Notes: generated by a model not told the origin, from the sequence alone. Positions 7,564-16,322 are shown, numbered from the stretch's first letter. The stretch: DNA of 38,848 nt from Bacteroidales bacterium (GCA_017477245.1 JAFUWY010000005.1:1-38848); one strand, 5' to 3'. A program made the numbers and translations.

Positions 7564-10254
7564 TTATTTGATAATGATTTCGTCGATGAAGATGAAGCCG
7601 GGGCTGCCGGCGCCGGGGTGCCATTCGGGGATGGTGCCGATGTTCTTGGCGAACACCTTGACGTAGCGTGCGCGCACGTCGGCGGGCACCTCGCAGTCCC
7701 AGATGCGCACCTCGTAGTCGCGCTCGTCCATGGTGTTGTCCACGCGCGCGAGCGGCGTGAAATGCTCCCCGTCCTGCGAGACGGAGAACTCCACGTACCG
7801 GGGCATCCAGATCCAGGAGCGGGCGTCCTGGCAGAAGCCCGCGCAGACGGAGCGGATGTCCCGCACGGAGAGCAGGTCCACCACGGCTTCGAAGTCGGTG
7901 TCCTGGTAGCCCTGCCAGCCGCCGGTGCGCCAGTTGAGGCCGCCGCGGAAGCCGTCGATCAGGCCTTCGTCGCCGCCGGCCGTGTACTGGCGGCTGTAGC
8001 GGGAGCGGATGTCGATGGTGCGGTCGCGGGCGATCTGGTGCACGGCGCAGCGGGTGGTGAAGCTGCGGCGGTCGCCCACCTGTGCGTAGGCTTCCATCGT
8101 GCAGGCTTCGCGGACGGTGAAGGGGCCTTCGTAGGGGCGGAACTCGTCCGTGCCGATGCGGTACCAGATCCGGCCTTCGCCGGTGAGGGCCACGCGGGTG
8201 CTGTCGGTGAAGATGTCGTTGTCCAGGACGAAGGCCGGATTGGTGACGATCGTCTTGGGGAGGCGGGTGAGGGCGGGAGATTCGCCGGTCAAGCCGGCGA
8301 ATGACGGAGCGGAGCCGGCGAATGACGGGGTCAAGCCGGCGAATGACGGAGCGGAGCCGGCGAATGACGGGGTCAAGCCGGCGAATGACGGGGCGGAGCC
8401 GGCGAATGAAGCGGTCAAGCCAGGGGTGACGGGGTAGCGGTCGAGGGCGGAGAGGACAAACCAGGCGGACATCTGGCCGCAGTCGTCGTTGCCGCAGAGG
8501 CCGTCGGGAGCGGAGCTGTAGAGGGCCTCGAGGATCTGGTCTACGCGTTTCTGGCGCTTGTCGGGACGGCCGGCGAAGTCGTAGAGATACGCCACGTGGT
8601 GGCTGGGTTCGTTGCCCTGGGCGTACTGGCCGATGGTGCCGGTGATGTCGGCCTGGGTGCGGCCGGTGTTGCCTTCGCGGGCGCCGAACATCGCGTCGAG
8701 GCGCGCCTCGAGGGCCTCCGGCCCGCCGAGCGCCTCGACGAGCCCGGCGATGTCCTGCGGCACGAAGAGGCTGTACTGCCAGGAGTTGGCCTCGGTGTAG
8801 TTGTTGTTGACCTCGAGCGGGTCGAACGGCGTGAACCAGCGGCCGTTGAGGCGGGCGCGCATGAAGCCCGTCTCCGGGTCGAAGACGTTGCGCCAGTACT
8901 GGGCGGAGGTCATGTAGCGCTCGTAGACGTCCATGCGGCCGAGGTATTTCGCGACCTGGGCGGTGCACCAGTCGTCGTAGGCGTATTCGAGGGTCTTGGA
9001 CACGCTCTCGTGCTCGTCGTCGGCGAGCACCAGGCCGTTGGCGCGGAAGCTGTCCAGCCCGAATTCCGGGCGGGTCGAGGAGGCGATCAGGGCCTCCAGG
9101 GTCTTCTCCACGTCGAAGTCGGTGAAGCCGCGGGCGATCGCGTCCGCGATCACGGGCGCGGCGTTGTAGCCGATCATGCAGTTGGTCTCGTAGCCCCAGA
9201 GCTCCCAGACGGGGAGCTTGCCGCACTCGTCGTAGATGGACAGGAAGGTCTTGAGGAAGTCGTAGCTGCGCTCCGGCTCGATCTCCCACAGGAGCGGGTG
9301 CTCGCCGCGGAAGGTGTCCCAGAGCGAGAGGACGGTGTAGCGCTCCCAGCCTTCCGCGCGGTGGACCTGGCGGTCCATGCCGCGGTATTCGCCGTTGGCG
9401 TCGGAGTAGAGCGAGGGGTGGATGCCCGTGTGGTAGAGGGCGGTGTAGAAGCGCCGCAGGTGCTCCTCGTCGTCCCAGGGGCAGTCGAGCTTGGCGAGGT
9501 ACGCCTCCCACGCGGCGGTGGTCTGCGCGCGCAGCGCTTCAAAGCTCGCGGGGTACTCGGACTGCAGGTTGAGGCGGGCGTTCTCCTCGGAGACGGAGCT
9601 GATGCCGACGCGCAGGGTCACGGTCCGCGCGCTGCGCGGGAACGTGAACACGGCGCGCCGCCCCCCGTCCGTCAGCTTGCAGCGGGCGGGCGCGGAGAAT
9701 TCGATCCAGAAGTAGACGTCCTGCCCGCGCGCCCAGCTGCTGGACTGCCGCCAGCCGCTCACGGCCGTGCGGCCCTGCGGCGTGATGCGCCAGCCGTCGA
9801 GCGGGTCGCGGTGGCGCAGGTCCAGTGTGACCTCGGGCCGCGCCCCGGCGGGGAAGGTGTACTCGTGCATGCCGACCCGCCGGCCGGCGGTCAGCCGCAC
9901 CTGCACCCCGGGATCCTCCAGGAAGACCTCGTAGTAGCCCGGGGCGGCCTTTTCCCGCGCATGCGAGAAGGCCGAGGGCTGCGTGCCGGGCAGCAGCAGG
10001 ACGTCGCAGAGGTCGTCGCAGCCGGTGCCGCTGAGGTGCGTGTGGGAGAATCCGTAGATGACCCCGTCGCTGTAGTGGTAGCCGCTGCAGCCGTCCCAGT
10101 CGCCCGCCTTGGGGCGCGTGTCGGGGCTGAGCTGCACCATGCCGAAAGGCGCCACGGCCCCGGGGAAGGTGTGGCCGTGCGCGTCCGTGCCCACGAACGG
10201 GTTGACGTACTGGGTCAGCAGCGCTGCCAGGAGGGAAAGGATCAGATTTGCCAT
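7564..10254 (-). CDS. GH92 family alpha-mannosidase with C-terminal F5/8-like module
   Basis: GH92 enzymes are calcium-dependent inverting exo-alpha-mannosidases that trim N-glycans and yeast mannan. A short hydrophobic signal leads into the family hallmark VNPFVGTDAHGHTFPGA, PFGMVQLSPDT and SHTHLSGTG. Catalytic-region motifs are TLEYAYDDW near residue 420 and GNDDCGQMSAW near residue 588. After the catalytic domain, residues ~608-658 are a low-complexity heptapeptide repeat (SFAGSAP/SFAGLTP) coded by the 21-bp array at 8280-8425. The last ~230 residues resemble an FN3-like segment plus a discoidin/F5/8-type carbohydrate-binding module ending in IFIDEIIIK. It follows the sulfatase gene by 57 bp. 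Activity on alpha-1,2 links is the commonest in the family but linkage cannot be read here. Confidence 0.93.
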   Translation of the reverse strand: MANLILSLLAALLTQYVNPFVGTDAHGHTFPGAVAPFGMVQLSPDTRPKAGDWDGCSGYHYSDGVIYGFSHTHLSGTGCDDLCDVLLLPGTQPSAFSHAREKAAPGYYEVFLEDPGVQVRLTAGRRVGMHEYTFPAGARPEVTLDLRHRDPLDGWRITPQGRTAVSGWRQSSSWARGQDVYFWIEFSAPARCKLTDGGRRAVFTFPRSARTVTLRVGISSVSEENARLNLQSEYPASFEALRAQTTAAWEAYLAKLDCPWDDEEHLRRFYTALYHTGIHPSLYSDANGEYRGMDRQVHRAEGWERYTVLSLWDTFRGEHPLLWEIEPERSYDFLKTFLSIYDECGKLPVWELWGYETNCMIGYNAAPVIADAIARGFTDFDVEKTLEALIASSTRPEFGLDSFRANGLVLADDEHESVSKTLEYAYDDWCTAQVAKYLGRMDVYERYMTSAQYWRNVFDPETGFMRARLNGRWFTPFDPLEVNNNYTEANSWQYSLFVPQDIAGLVEALGGPEALEARLDAMFGAREGNTGRTQADITGTIGQYAQGNEPSHHVAYLYDFAGRPDKRQKRVDQILEALYSSAPDGLCGNDDCGQMSAWFVLSALDRYPVTPGLTASFAGSAPSFAGLTPSFAGSAPSFAGLTPSFAGSAPSFAGLTGESPALTRLPKTIVTNPAFVLDNDIFTDSTRVALTGEGRIWYRIGTDEFRPYEGPFTVREACTMEAYAQVGDRRSFTTRCAVHQIARDRTIDIRSRYSRQYTAGGDEGLIDGFRGGLNWRTGGWQGYQDTDFEAVVDLLSVRDIRSVCAGFCQDARSWIWMPRYVEFSVSQDGEHFTPLARVDNTMDERDYEVRIWDCEVPADVRARYVKVFAKNIGTIPEWHPGAGSPGFIFIDEIIIK
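8280..8425. repeat. Palindrome plus 21-bp in-frame tandem array inside the GH92 gene
   Basis: A perfect palindrome, ATTCGCCGG-TCAAG-CCGGCGAAT, at 8280-8302 starts an array of about six 21-bp units. The units alternate between GCCGGCGAATGACGGAGCGG(A) and GCCGGCGAATGACGGGGTCA(A). Because 21 is a multiple of three, the array stays in frame and encodes SFAGSAP/SFAGLTP repeats in a linker between domains. The CCGGCGAATGACGG core is shared with the array at 16323-16507, which also carries one full palindrome at its end. Confidence 0.85.
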
Positions 10255-10268
10255 CGTGCGTTTTTGTT

Positions 10269-10300
10269 AGTTACTGTGGGTGATTTTACCCACAGTAACT
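10269..10300. other. 13-bp stem hairpin between sulfatase and GH92 genes
   Basis: AGTTACTGTGGGT and ACCCACAGTAACT form a perfect 13-bp stem with a 6-nt loop (GATTTT). On the coding (minus) strand the T-run lies before the stem, not after it, so this is not a standard Rho-independent terminator. It may be a processing or stabilising structure between the two genes. The stem sequence TACTGTGGG is shared with the hairpin at 18907-18940. Confidence 0.6.
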
Positions 10301-10311
10301 GTAAAAAAAAG

Positions 10312-11781
10312 TTATTCGCCGTCGAACAGCGGGAAGAGGTGGTTGGGAACGTGCTCCCGGACGAGGACGGCCTTGAGCTCCTCGACCTTGTCGGGGTGTT
10401 CGGCCACGACGTCGTGCTCCTCGGCGGGGTCTTCGTCGAGGTTGTAGAGCTCATAATGGTCGGCGGGGGTGCCGATCCCGAGTCGGATGAGCTTCCACGG
10501 CCCGATGCGGGCGGCCTGGCTGTTGCGCTCGGCGAACTCGAAGTAGATGCACTCGTGCTCGACCTGGCCGTCCTTGCCTTCCAGCGTGGGCAGCAGGCTG
10601 ATGCCGTCCATGTCGGCCACCCGGGCGTTGTGGTCCAGGATGGTGCGGAAGGTGGGCATCATGTCCCAGAACGAGCAGGCGAAGTCGGACTCGCGGCCCG
10701 GGGCGATGTGGCCCGGCCAGGAGACGATCATCGGCACGCGGACGCCGCCCTCGTAGAGGTCGCGCTTGTAGCCGCGCCAGGGACCGTTGGAGTTGAAGAA
10801 GTCCGGGTCGGCGCCGCCTTCGAGGTGCGGACCGTTGTCGCTGGCGAACAGGATGATGGTGTTGTCGTAGACGCCGAGTTCCTTGAGCTTGGCGACGATC
10901 TCGCCGACGTATTTGTCCAGGCGCGAGACCATCGCGGCGAAGGTGGCGTGGGGCTCCGCCACGGAGCAGTAGCCGCCGATGCGGAAGCGCGGGTGGCCCT
11001 GGTCCTGGCCGGCCCACGGCGTCTCCTCGCCGAACTTGCCGCGGTATTTCTGGATGATCTCATCCTCCGGCACGATCAGCTCGGCGTGGGGGATGGTGGT
11101 GGGGTACCACATGAAGAAGTTCTTGCCGTCGGCGACGGCCTGCTCCATGAATTCCAGGGACTTCTGGTGGATCAGGTCGGCGCTGTAGGTGCCCTGGCCG
11201 TAGGGGATCTCGGGGACGTTGTCCTCGAGCAGGACCTTGGTGTCGTTGTCCCAGAGGTGGTCGGGGTAGTAGCTGTGGGCGAGGGTCTGGCAGTTGTAGC
11301 CGTAGAACTGGTCTACGCCCATCTTGCCGGGGTTGCCCTCCGTGGTGATGAAGCCGAGGCCCCATTTGCCGAAGGCGCCGGTGCGGTAGCCCGCGTCGCG
11401 GAAGTCATGGAAGATGGTGCGGGTGCCGGCGGGCAGCTCCTGCTGGCCCTCGGTGATGCCGGGCTCGCGGCCCTTGACGGGTTTGTTGCCGCGGATGGCG
11501 GTGTGGCCGCTGTGCGTGCCGGTGAGCAGGCACGAGCGGGACGGGGCGCTGACGGCGGTGCCGGAGTAGCACTGCGTGAAACGGATGCCCGTGCCGGCGA
11601 GGGCGTCGATGTTCGGGGTCTCGATGAGCTGCTGGCCATAGCAGCCGAGGTCGCCCCAGCCGAGGTCGTCGGCGAGGATGAAGACGACGTTGGGGCGCTG
11701 CGGCGCCTCTTTCTGCGCGCAGCCCGCGAGGGCGCCACCGGCGGCCACGAGGGCTCCTGCTTTGAGTAGCTTGGTGTTCAT
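10312..11781 (-). CDS. Sulfatase lipoprotein (Ser-type formylglycine site)
   Basis: This enzyme hydrolyses sulfate esters on glycans. A lipoprotein signal ends in LAGC with Cys21. The sulfatase fold starts with RPNVVFILADDLGWGDLGCY (metal Asp38, Asp39). The signature SAPSRSCLLTG has Ser78 as the residue oxidised to formylglycine, so maturation needs an anaerobic radical-SAM maturase, which is not encoded in this window. Downstream metal and substrate residues lie in GKWGLG, FASDNGPH and WRGYKRDLYEGGVRVP. The length (489 residues) is typical of S1 sulfatases. It is 21 bp after the C69 dipeptidase gene and 57 bp before GH92, pointing to joint action on a sulfated glycan. The precise substrate cannot be read from the sequence. 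Confidence 0.93.
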   Translation of the reverse strand: MNTKLLKAGALVAAGGALAGCAQKEAPQRPNVVFILADDLGWGDLGCYGQQLIETPNIDALAGTGIRFTQCYSGTAVSAPSRSCLLTGTHSGHTAIRGNKPVKGREPGITEGQQELPAGTRTIFHDFRDAGYRTGAFGKWGLGFITTEGNPGKMGVDQFYGYNCQTLAHSYYPDHLWDNDTKVLLEDNVPEIPYGQGTYSADLIHQKSLEFMEQAVADGKNFFMWYPTTIPHAELIVPEDEIIQKYRGKFGEETPWAGQDQGHPRFRIGGYCSVAEPHATFAAMVSRLDKYVGEIVAKLKELGVYDNTIILFASDNGPHLEGGADPDFFNSNGPWRGYKRDLYEGGVRVPMIVSWPGHIAPGRESDFACSFWDMMPTFRTILDHNARVADMDGISLLPTLEGKDGQVEHECIYFEFAERNSQAARIGPWKLIRLGIGTPADHYELYNLDEDPAEEHDVVAEHPDKVEELKAVLVREHVPNHLFPLFDGE

Positions 11782-11802
11782 GTAAAGGTTCGGTTATCAG
11801 GG

Positions 11803-13500
11803 TTATTTGGATTCGAGAACAGGGCTGTGGGGGTCGCGGGCCACGGCGGCCTTCCAGATGTCGTTGTAGCCGCCGTATTCGAGCTTGTCGGGGAAGCCGG
11901 GGCCGTATTCGGTGTGGAGGAAGGAGCCGTCGGCGGCCTGGGCCTTGATGTTGCCGTCGATGAACTTGACGAGCAGCAGCTCCTCGAGCTTGGTCCAGGC
12001 GGCGAACTGGGCCTGGGCCGTCTCCACGGTGTATTTCGTCATGAGCTTGCGGGCCTTGCGGATGCGGCCCCGCTCCACGAGCTTCGAGAGCTTGGCGTCC
12101 ATCTCCGGGATGCCGCGCTCGAGCTGGTCGCGCTCGAAGCCTTCGGCTGCGGCGCGTGCGACCGGCGCCATGCGGTCGTACATCTTGTAGCAGGCGTTGG
12201 CCACGCGGTTGCACATCCAGAACTGGGAGGTGGGACTGTAGTGGAGCATGTCGCCGTTGCCCTCGCGCAGGCACTCGGGCACGGCCTTGGTGCTGGCGTA
12301 GACGGGGGTGAGGTAGGAGGTGGCGGCGTCGTCGCAGCCGAACCAGATCAGGGCGCCCACTTCGTCGGGCAGCCAGGCGCGCGCTTGGGCCACGAACCAG
12401 AAGCCCGTCTGCTGGGTGGCGATGGCGCGCTCGTTGGTGTAGCGCTTGCCTTCCCACTCGAAGCTCATCGGACGCCAGCGGTAGGGCAGGCCGTTGCCGC
12501 CCGCGCCGATGTCCTGGGTCATGTCCATGGGGGTGCCCTCGTAGTGGTCGCGCATCACGTAGGCGACGTCGGCCACGCCGACCTTGGCGGCGGGCTTGAT
12601 CCAGAGGGGCATCTCGCCCTGCAGGTCGTAGCCCATGGCGTAGTCGAGCCAGTCGGCGGCGGGGCGGGAGACCTCGCGGCCGTCCTCCTCGTAGGTGAAG
12701 GTGCCCTTGCCGAGGATGTTGAAGGCGCTCCAGGCGCGGGCGTCGCAGGCGCGCGCCCCGCCGAAGTCGAGCGGGTTGTAGACGTCGCGGAAGCTGAAGT
12801 CCTTGTCCTCGCCCTCATACCAGCCCTGCTCGCGGGCGAAGCTGATCACGTCGGGCGCGTAGAGGCAGTTCTCCGGGTCGTCCAGTGGGAAACGGGTGAT
12901 GCGGGCCTGGTTGGCGTGGGCGCAGATGTAGCCGTCGGGGATGCGGCGGGCCACCCACACGATGCCTTTCTGTCCGGCACCCTTGCCCACGAGGTCCATC
13001 ACCCAGGCTTCCTTGGGGTCGGCGATGGAGAAGGTCTCGCCCTCGGAGGGGTAGCCGTAGCGGCCTGCGAGGTCCACGATGGTCTGGATGGCCTCGCGGG
13101 CCGTGGAGGCGCGCTGCAGGGTGATGTAGATCAGGGAGCCGTAGTCCATGATGCCGGCCGGGTCGGCCTGCTCCTCGCGGCCGCCCCAGGTGGTCTCGCC
13201 GATGATGAGCTGGCGCTCGTTGATGTTGCCGACCGTCTGCCAGGTGCGGGCCACCTGGTCGATGCTGCCGAGGGGCCTGCCGGTGTCCCACTCGCGGATG
13301 GCGAGGGCCGTGCCGGCGCGGAATCGGGCCGCCGGGCGGAAGTACAGCTCGCCGAACAGGCCGTGGGAGTCGGCGGCGTAGGAGACCATGCTGGAGCCGT
13401 CGGCGCTGGCGCCGGGGGTCACGATCACGTTGGTACAGGCGTCCGTGCGCCCGGCGGCGAGCAGCGCCAGGGCAAAGAGGGTGCACAGAATTTTTCGCAT
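11803..13500 (-). CDS. pepD: Secreted dipeptidase, peptidase family C69
   Basis: A 565-residue cysteine dipeptidase of the Ntn-hydrolase type. The signal peptide MRKILCTLFALALLAAG ends just before DACTNVIVTPGAS. The Cys in ACTN is the expected N-terminal nucleophile exposed by processing, with GSSMVSYAADSHG following as usual for C69. The frame is open upstream to 13704, but the ATG at 13500 gives the signal peptide and is clearly the start. The family is widespread in gut Bacteroidetes and cleaves short peptides in the periplasm. It heads the minus-strand run of sulfatase, mannosidase, LolA-like protein and phosphatase. Its role there may be glycopeptide breakdown (inference). Confidence 0.9.
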   Translation of the reverse strand: MRKILCTLFALALLAAGRTDACTNVIVTPGASADGSSMVSYAADSHGLFGELYFRPAARFRAGTALAIREWDTGRPLGSIDQVARTWQTVGNINERQLIIGETTWGGREEQADPAGIMDYGSLIYITLQRASTAREAIQTIVDLAGRYGYPSEGETFSIADPKEAWVMDLVGKGAGQKGIVWVARRIPDGYICAHANQARITRFPLDDPENCLYAPDVISFAREQGWYEGEDKDFSFRDVYNPLDFGGARACDARAWSAFNILGKGTFTYEEDGREVSRPAADWLDYAMGYDLQGEMPLWIKPAAKVGVADVAYVMRDHYEGTPMDMTQDIGAGGNGLPYRWRPMSFEWEGKRYTNERAIATQQTGFWFVAQARAWLPDEVGALIWFGCDDAATSYLTPVYASTKAVPECLREGNGDMLHYSPTSQFWMCNRVANACYKMYDRMAPVARAAAEGFERDQLERGIPEMDAKLSKLVERGRIRKARKLMTKYTVETAQAQFAAWTKLEELLLVKFIDGNIKAQAADGSFLHTEYGPGFPDKLEYGGYNDIWKAAVARDPHSPVLESK

Positions 13501-13516
13501 TTTTATCTTTTCTTTA

Positions 13517-13524
13517 TAAATTTG
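13517..13524 (+). promoter_or_regulatory. -7 box for the 13568-pheS operon
   Basis: TAAATTTG matches TAnnTTTG and lies 44 bp before the ATG at 13568. The -33 position carries a T-rich stretch rather than TTTG. The divergent C69 gene begins 17 bp to the left, so both promoters share this short gap. Confidence 0.45.
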
Positions 13525-13567
13525 CAACTTAATGTCGCTTCGGGCCTGTCCCGGAGACTCAGAAAGT

Positions 13568-13981
13568 ATGAAGTACAAAGCTATAAAATTTTTCGGGATT
13601 ACCGCCCTGTTGCTCCTGCCTTTGTGGCTCGGAGCGCAGCAGCCGATGACCGAGGAGGAGGAGATCAAGCAGATGCGCGAGTCCATCGACAAGACGGTGG
13701 ACAACTACACCAACCTGCTCGACCTGGCCGACTGGCAGATCTTCTACCTGGATTCGATCCTGACCCACGACTTCGACGCGATGCGCCTGGAACTCAAGGG
13801 CCTGCGCGATGCCAAGATGAGCAACGCCGACGCCTACGTCCGCACGCAGGACAAGTGGTCGGAGCAGATCTACACTTCGCTGCAGAAGGTTTTCAACGAG
13901 GAGCAGTGGGCCAAGTACCTCAAGTCCGGCGCCGCCCGCGACAAGAAGTCGCGCGACAAGCGCGCCGCCAAACGGAAGTAA
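13568..13981 (+). CDS. Small secreted protein of unknown function, upstream of pheS
   Basis: A 137-residue product with a clear signal peptide (MKYKAIKFFGITALLLLPLW, then LGAQQ). The remainder is mostly charged alpha-helix (EEEEIKQMRESIDKTVDNYT) with a strongly basic end (RDKKSRDKRAAKRK). An ATG at 13532 is in frame, but 13568 gives a proper signal sequence and follows the -7 box at 13517. The stop is 5 bp before pheS, so the two are probably co-transcribed. I recognise no characterised family; similar short proteins next to pheS are known to me only as hypothetical Bacteroidetes proteins. Confidence 0.8.
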   Translation: MKYKAIKFFGITALLLLPLWLGAQQPMTEEEEIKQMRESIDKTVDNYTNLLDLADWQIFYLDSILTHDFDAMRLELKGLRDAKMSNADAYVRTQDKWSEQIYTSLQKVFNEEQWAKYLKSGAARDKKSRDKRAAKRK

Positions 13982-13986
13982 CGCGT

Positions 13987-15024
13987 ATGAAAAGAGAAGA
14001 TATAGACAGGGTCGTTGCGGAGCTGAAGGAGCTCCAGTGCAAGACCCAGAAGGAAGTCGAGGAAGCGCGGGTGCGGTTCCTCGGCAAGAAAGGTGAGATC
14101 ACGGCGCTCTTCGAGGAGTTCCGTACCGTGGACAAGGAGATGAAGCGCGAGTTCGGCCGCACGCTCAACGAGCTCAAGAACGCCGCGCTCGAGACGATCG
14201 AGCGCCTGCGCGACTCGGTCGGCGAGCAGGGCGGCGCCGAGGGTCCCCGGCAGGACCTCACGATGCCCGGCGACCCGCTGGAGCTGGGCTCCCGCCACCC
14301 GGTTTCGATCGTGCGGCAGGAGATCGTGGACATCTTCCGCAAGTTCGGCTACGACGTGGCCGAGGGTCCGGAGATCGAGGACGACTACCACGTCTTCGAG
14401 GCGCTCAACTTCCCGCCGAACCATCCTGCGCGCGACATGCAGGACACCTTCTTCGTGTCCACGGGCCATCCCAACCCGCTGCTGCTGCGCACGCACACGT
14501 CCAGCGTGCAGGTGCGCACCATGGAGCGGATGAAGCCGCCCATCCGCGTGATCTGCCCGGGACGCGTGTTCCGCAACGAAGCCATCAGCGCCCGCGCGCA
14601 CTGCATCTTCCACCAGGTCGAGGGTCTCTACATCGACGAGAACGTGACCTTCGCCGACCTCAAGCAGGCCATCCTCCTGTTCGCCCGCGAGATGTTCGGT
14701 CCCGAGACCGAGATCCGCATGCGGCCTTCGTTCTTCCCGTTCACGGAGCCGTCCGCCGAGGTGGACGTGAGCTGCAACATCTGCCACGGCAAGGGTTGCA
14801 ACATCTGCAAGGGCACGGGTTGGCTGGAGATCCTGGGCTGCGGCATGGTGGATCCGAACGTGCTGGAAGCCAGCGGGATCGACTCCACCAAGTACAGCGG
14901 CTTCGCCTTCGGCATGGGCCTGGAGCGCATCGCGATGCTCAAGTGGCGGGTCAACGACCTGCGCCACTACTTCGAGAACGACATGCGTTTCCTGCAAGAG
15001 TTCAACACGGCTGTAGAAGTTTAA
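13987..15024 (+). CDS. pheS: Phenylalanyl-tRNA synthetase alpha subunit
   Basis: This is the catalytic alpha chain of the alpha2-beta2 synthetase that charges tRNA-Phe. The N-terminal ~90 residues are the tRNA-binding coiled coil (ARVRFLGKKGEITALFEEFR). The class II core has motif 2 in RVFRNEAISARAHCIFHQ with EGLYID after it, and motif 3 in GFAFGMGLERIAMLK. Thirty residues before motif 3 is a Cys-rich insertion (CNICHGKGCNICKGTGW), typical of many bacterial PheS proteins. The length (345 residues) is normal. pheT is not adjacent, a common situation in Bacteroidetes. Confidence 0.97.
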   Translation: MKREDIDRVVAELKELQCKTQKEVEEARVRFLGKKGEITALFEEFRTVDKEMKREFGRTLNELKNAALETIERLRDSVGEQGGAEGPRQDLTMPGDPLELGSRHPVSIVRQEIVDIFRKFGYDVAEGPEIEDDYHVFEALNFPPNHPARDMQDTFFVSTGHPNPLLLRTHTSSVQVRTMERMKPPIRVICPGRVFRNEAISARAHCIFHQVEGLYIDENVTFADLKQAILLFAREMFGPETEIRMRPSFFPFTEPSAEVDVSCNICHGKGCNICKGTGWLEILGCGMVDPNVLEASGIDSTKYSGFAFGMGLERIAMLKWRVNDLRHYFENDMRFLQEFNTAVEV

Positions 15025-15032
15025 TGATAAGA

Positions 15033-15067
15033 GGGATCCGCGCCCGGACTTGACAGGGCGCGGACCC
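15033..15067 (+). terminator. Terminator-like hairpin after pheS
   Basis: TCCGCGCCC (15037-15045) pairs with GGGCGCGGA (15056-15064), extended by GGG/CCC around a bulged A. A T-rich but broken tail (TGTGTTCTT) follows. It probably ends or attenuates transcription before the queuosine genes. Confidence 0.5.
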
Positions 15068-15101
15068 TGTGTTCTTGAAACCACGTTAAAAACAAGAGAA
15101 A

Positions 15102-15800
15102 ATGTCAAAACCCCGTTTTTCCACCAGATTCCTGGTGATGGCAGTCGTACTGGTCGTCTGCCTGATCACATCCAATTTCTTCGTACCGCGCCTGTGGCAG
15201 GTGGCCGGGCTGCCCCTGCAGCTGTCGGGCGCCGTGCTGCTGTTCCCGGTGTCGTACATCCTCAACGACTGCATCACGGAGGTGTACGGTTTCCGCAAGG
15301 CGCGTTTCGTCATCTGGCTGGCGTTCCTGCTCAGCGTGTTCGTGGCGCTGATGGCCCAGATCGTGTGCTGGCTGCCTGCGCCCCTGCAGGAGAGCAGCCT
15401 GCCGGTGGCCGAGAGCTTCAACTCCCTGTTCTCCATGGTCCCCAGGACCACGGCGGCTTCGCTCGTGGCGTTCTTCGTCGGGTCCACCGTCAACGCCTGG
15501 ATCCTGAGCCGGATGAAGGTCTTCTCGCATGGCAAGGCCTTCGGCGTGCGTGCAATCGCCTCGTCGCTGGGCGGCGAGATCGCCGATTCGCTCATCTTCT
15601 TCCCGGTGGCCTTCTCGGGCATCCTGCCGCTGCCGGACGCGCTCAAGCTCGCGGCCACGCAGATCTGCGCCAAGGTGCTCTACGAGATCGTCATCCTGCC
15701 GGTGACCTCCTGGTACGTGCGCTACGTCAAGAAGGCGGAGGGTGTGGACACCTTTGACCAGCATGTTTCTTACAATCCTTTCAGAATCAACGATATCTAA
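15102..15800 (+). CDS. Queuosine precursor transporter (YhhQ/QPTR family)
   Basis: A 232-residue integral membrane protein with about six hydrophobic spans (FLVMAVVLVVCLITSNFF near the N-terminus, WLAFLLSVFVALMAQIVCW near residue 75). Family-typical residues are NDCITEVYG at the end of the second span and a later SLGGEIADSLIFF segment. YhhQ-type proteins import queuosine precursors such as preQ0/preQ1. It is followed 6 bp later by queF, the preQ0 reductase, which supports the assignment. No riboswitch was recognised in the 77-bp leader. Confidence 0.9.
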   Translation: MSKPRFSTRFLVMAVVLVVCLITSNFFVPRLWQVAGLPLQLSGAVLLFPVSYILNDCITEVYGFRKARFVIWLAFLLSVFVALMAQIVCWLPAPLQESSLPVAESFNSLFSMVPRTTAASLVAFFVGSTVNAWILSRMKVFSHGKAFGVRAIASSLGGEIADSLIFFPVAFSGILPLPDALKLAATQICAKVLYEIVILPVTSWYVRYVKKAEGVDTFDQHVSYNPFRINDI

Positions 15801-15806
15801 AAACCT

Positions 15807-16262
15807 ATGGACAGGACTTCCGACGGGCTTCAGGCCCTCGGTCGCAAGACCGCATACAGCCAGGACTATGATCCCGGCGTGCTCGAGACTTTCGCGAACC
15901 AGCATCCCGACAACGATTACTGGGTGCGTTTCAACTGCCCGGAGTTCACGACCCTGTGCCCCATCACGGGCCAGCCGGACTTCGGGGAGATCCGCATCAG
16001 CTATGTCCCCGGCGAGCGGATGGTGGAGAGCAAGAGCCTCAAGCTCTATCTCTTCAGCTTCCGCAACCACGGCGACTTCCACGAGGATGTCGTCAACGTG
16101 ATCATGAAGGACCTCATCCGGCTGATGGATCCCAAGTATATCGAAGTCACGGGGCTGTTCGTCCCCCGCGGCGGCATCTCCATCTACCCCTACGCCAACT
16201 ACGGCCGTCCCGGCACGAAGTACGAGGCCCTCGCCGCCCAGCGCTTCGCCACCCACGAGTAG
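15807..16262 (+). CDS. queF: NADPH-dependent 7-cyano-7-deazaguanine reductase
   Basis: QueF reduces the nitrile of preQ0 to preQ1, the last free-base step of queuosine synthesis. The 151-residue length marks the short, single-domain (YkvM-like) type. The catalytic Cys51 lies in [13 protein letters not shown], with Asp58 in the same motif. [20 protein letters not shown] is the NADPH/substrate-binding segment with its Glu and His. It is downstream of the precursor transporter, forming a two-gene queuosine unit. Confidence 0.95.
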   Translation: MDRTSDGLQALGRKTAYSQDYDPGVLETFANQHPDNDYWVRFNCPEFTTLCPITGQPDFGEIRISYVPGERMVESKSLKLYLFSFRNHGDFHEDVVNVIMKDLIRLMDPKYIEVTGLFVPRGGISIYPYANYGRPGTKYEALAAQRFATHE

Positions 16263-16322
16263 GCCGGGTCCGTCCGTTCCGTCCGTTCATTCGCGGGCCT
16301 GTCCGTTCGTTCGTCGGTGCAT

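Noticed and set aside
8596-11769. Very long plus-strand open frame (over 1000 codons) opposite the GH92 and sulfatase genes
   Set aside because: It is the antisense shadow expected in GC-rich DNA with few stop codons. The product is a Val/Gly/Ala/Leu-rich chain without domains, while the minus strand has clear families.
11827-13550. Plus-strand frame running from opposite the C69 gene through to pheS
   Set aside because: Only the pheS part (from 13987) has protein-family sequence. The upstream portion mirrors the C69 dipeptidase gene.
15025-15101. preQ1 riboswitch before the queuosine transporter
   Set aside because: The leader lacks the recognisable C-rich loop and A-rich tail of preQ1-I; only a terminator-like hairpin was found.
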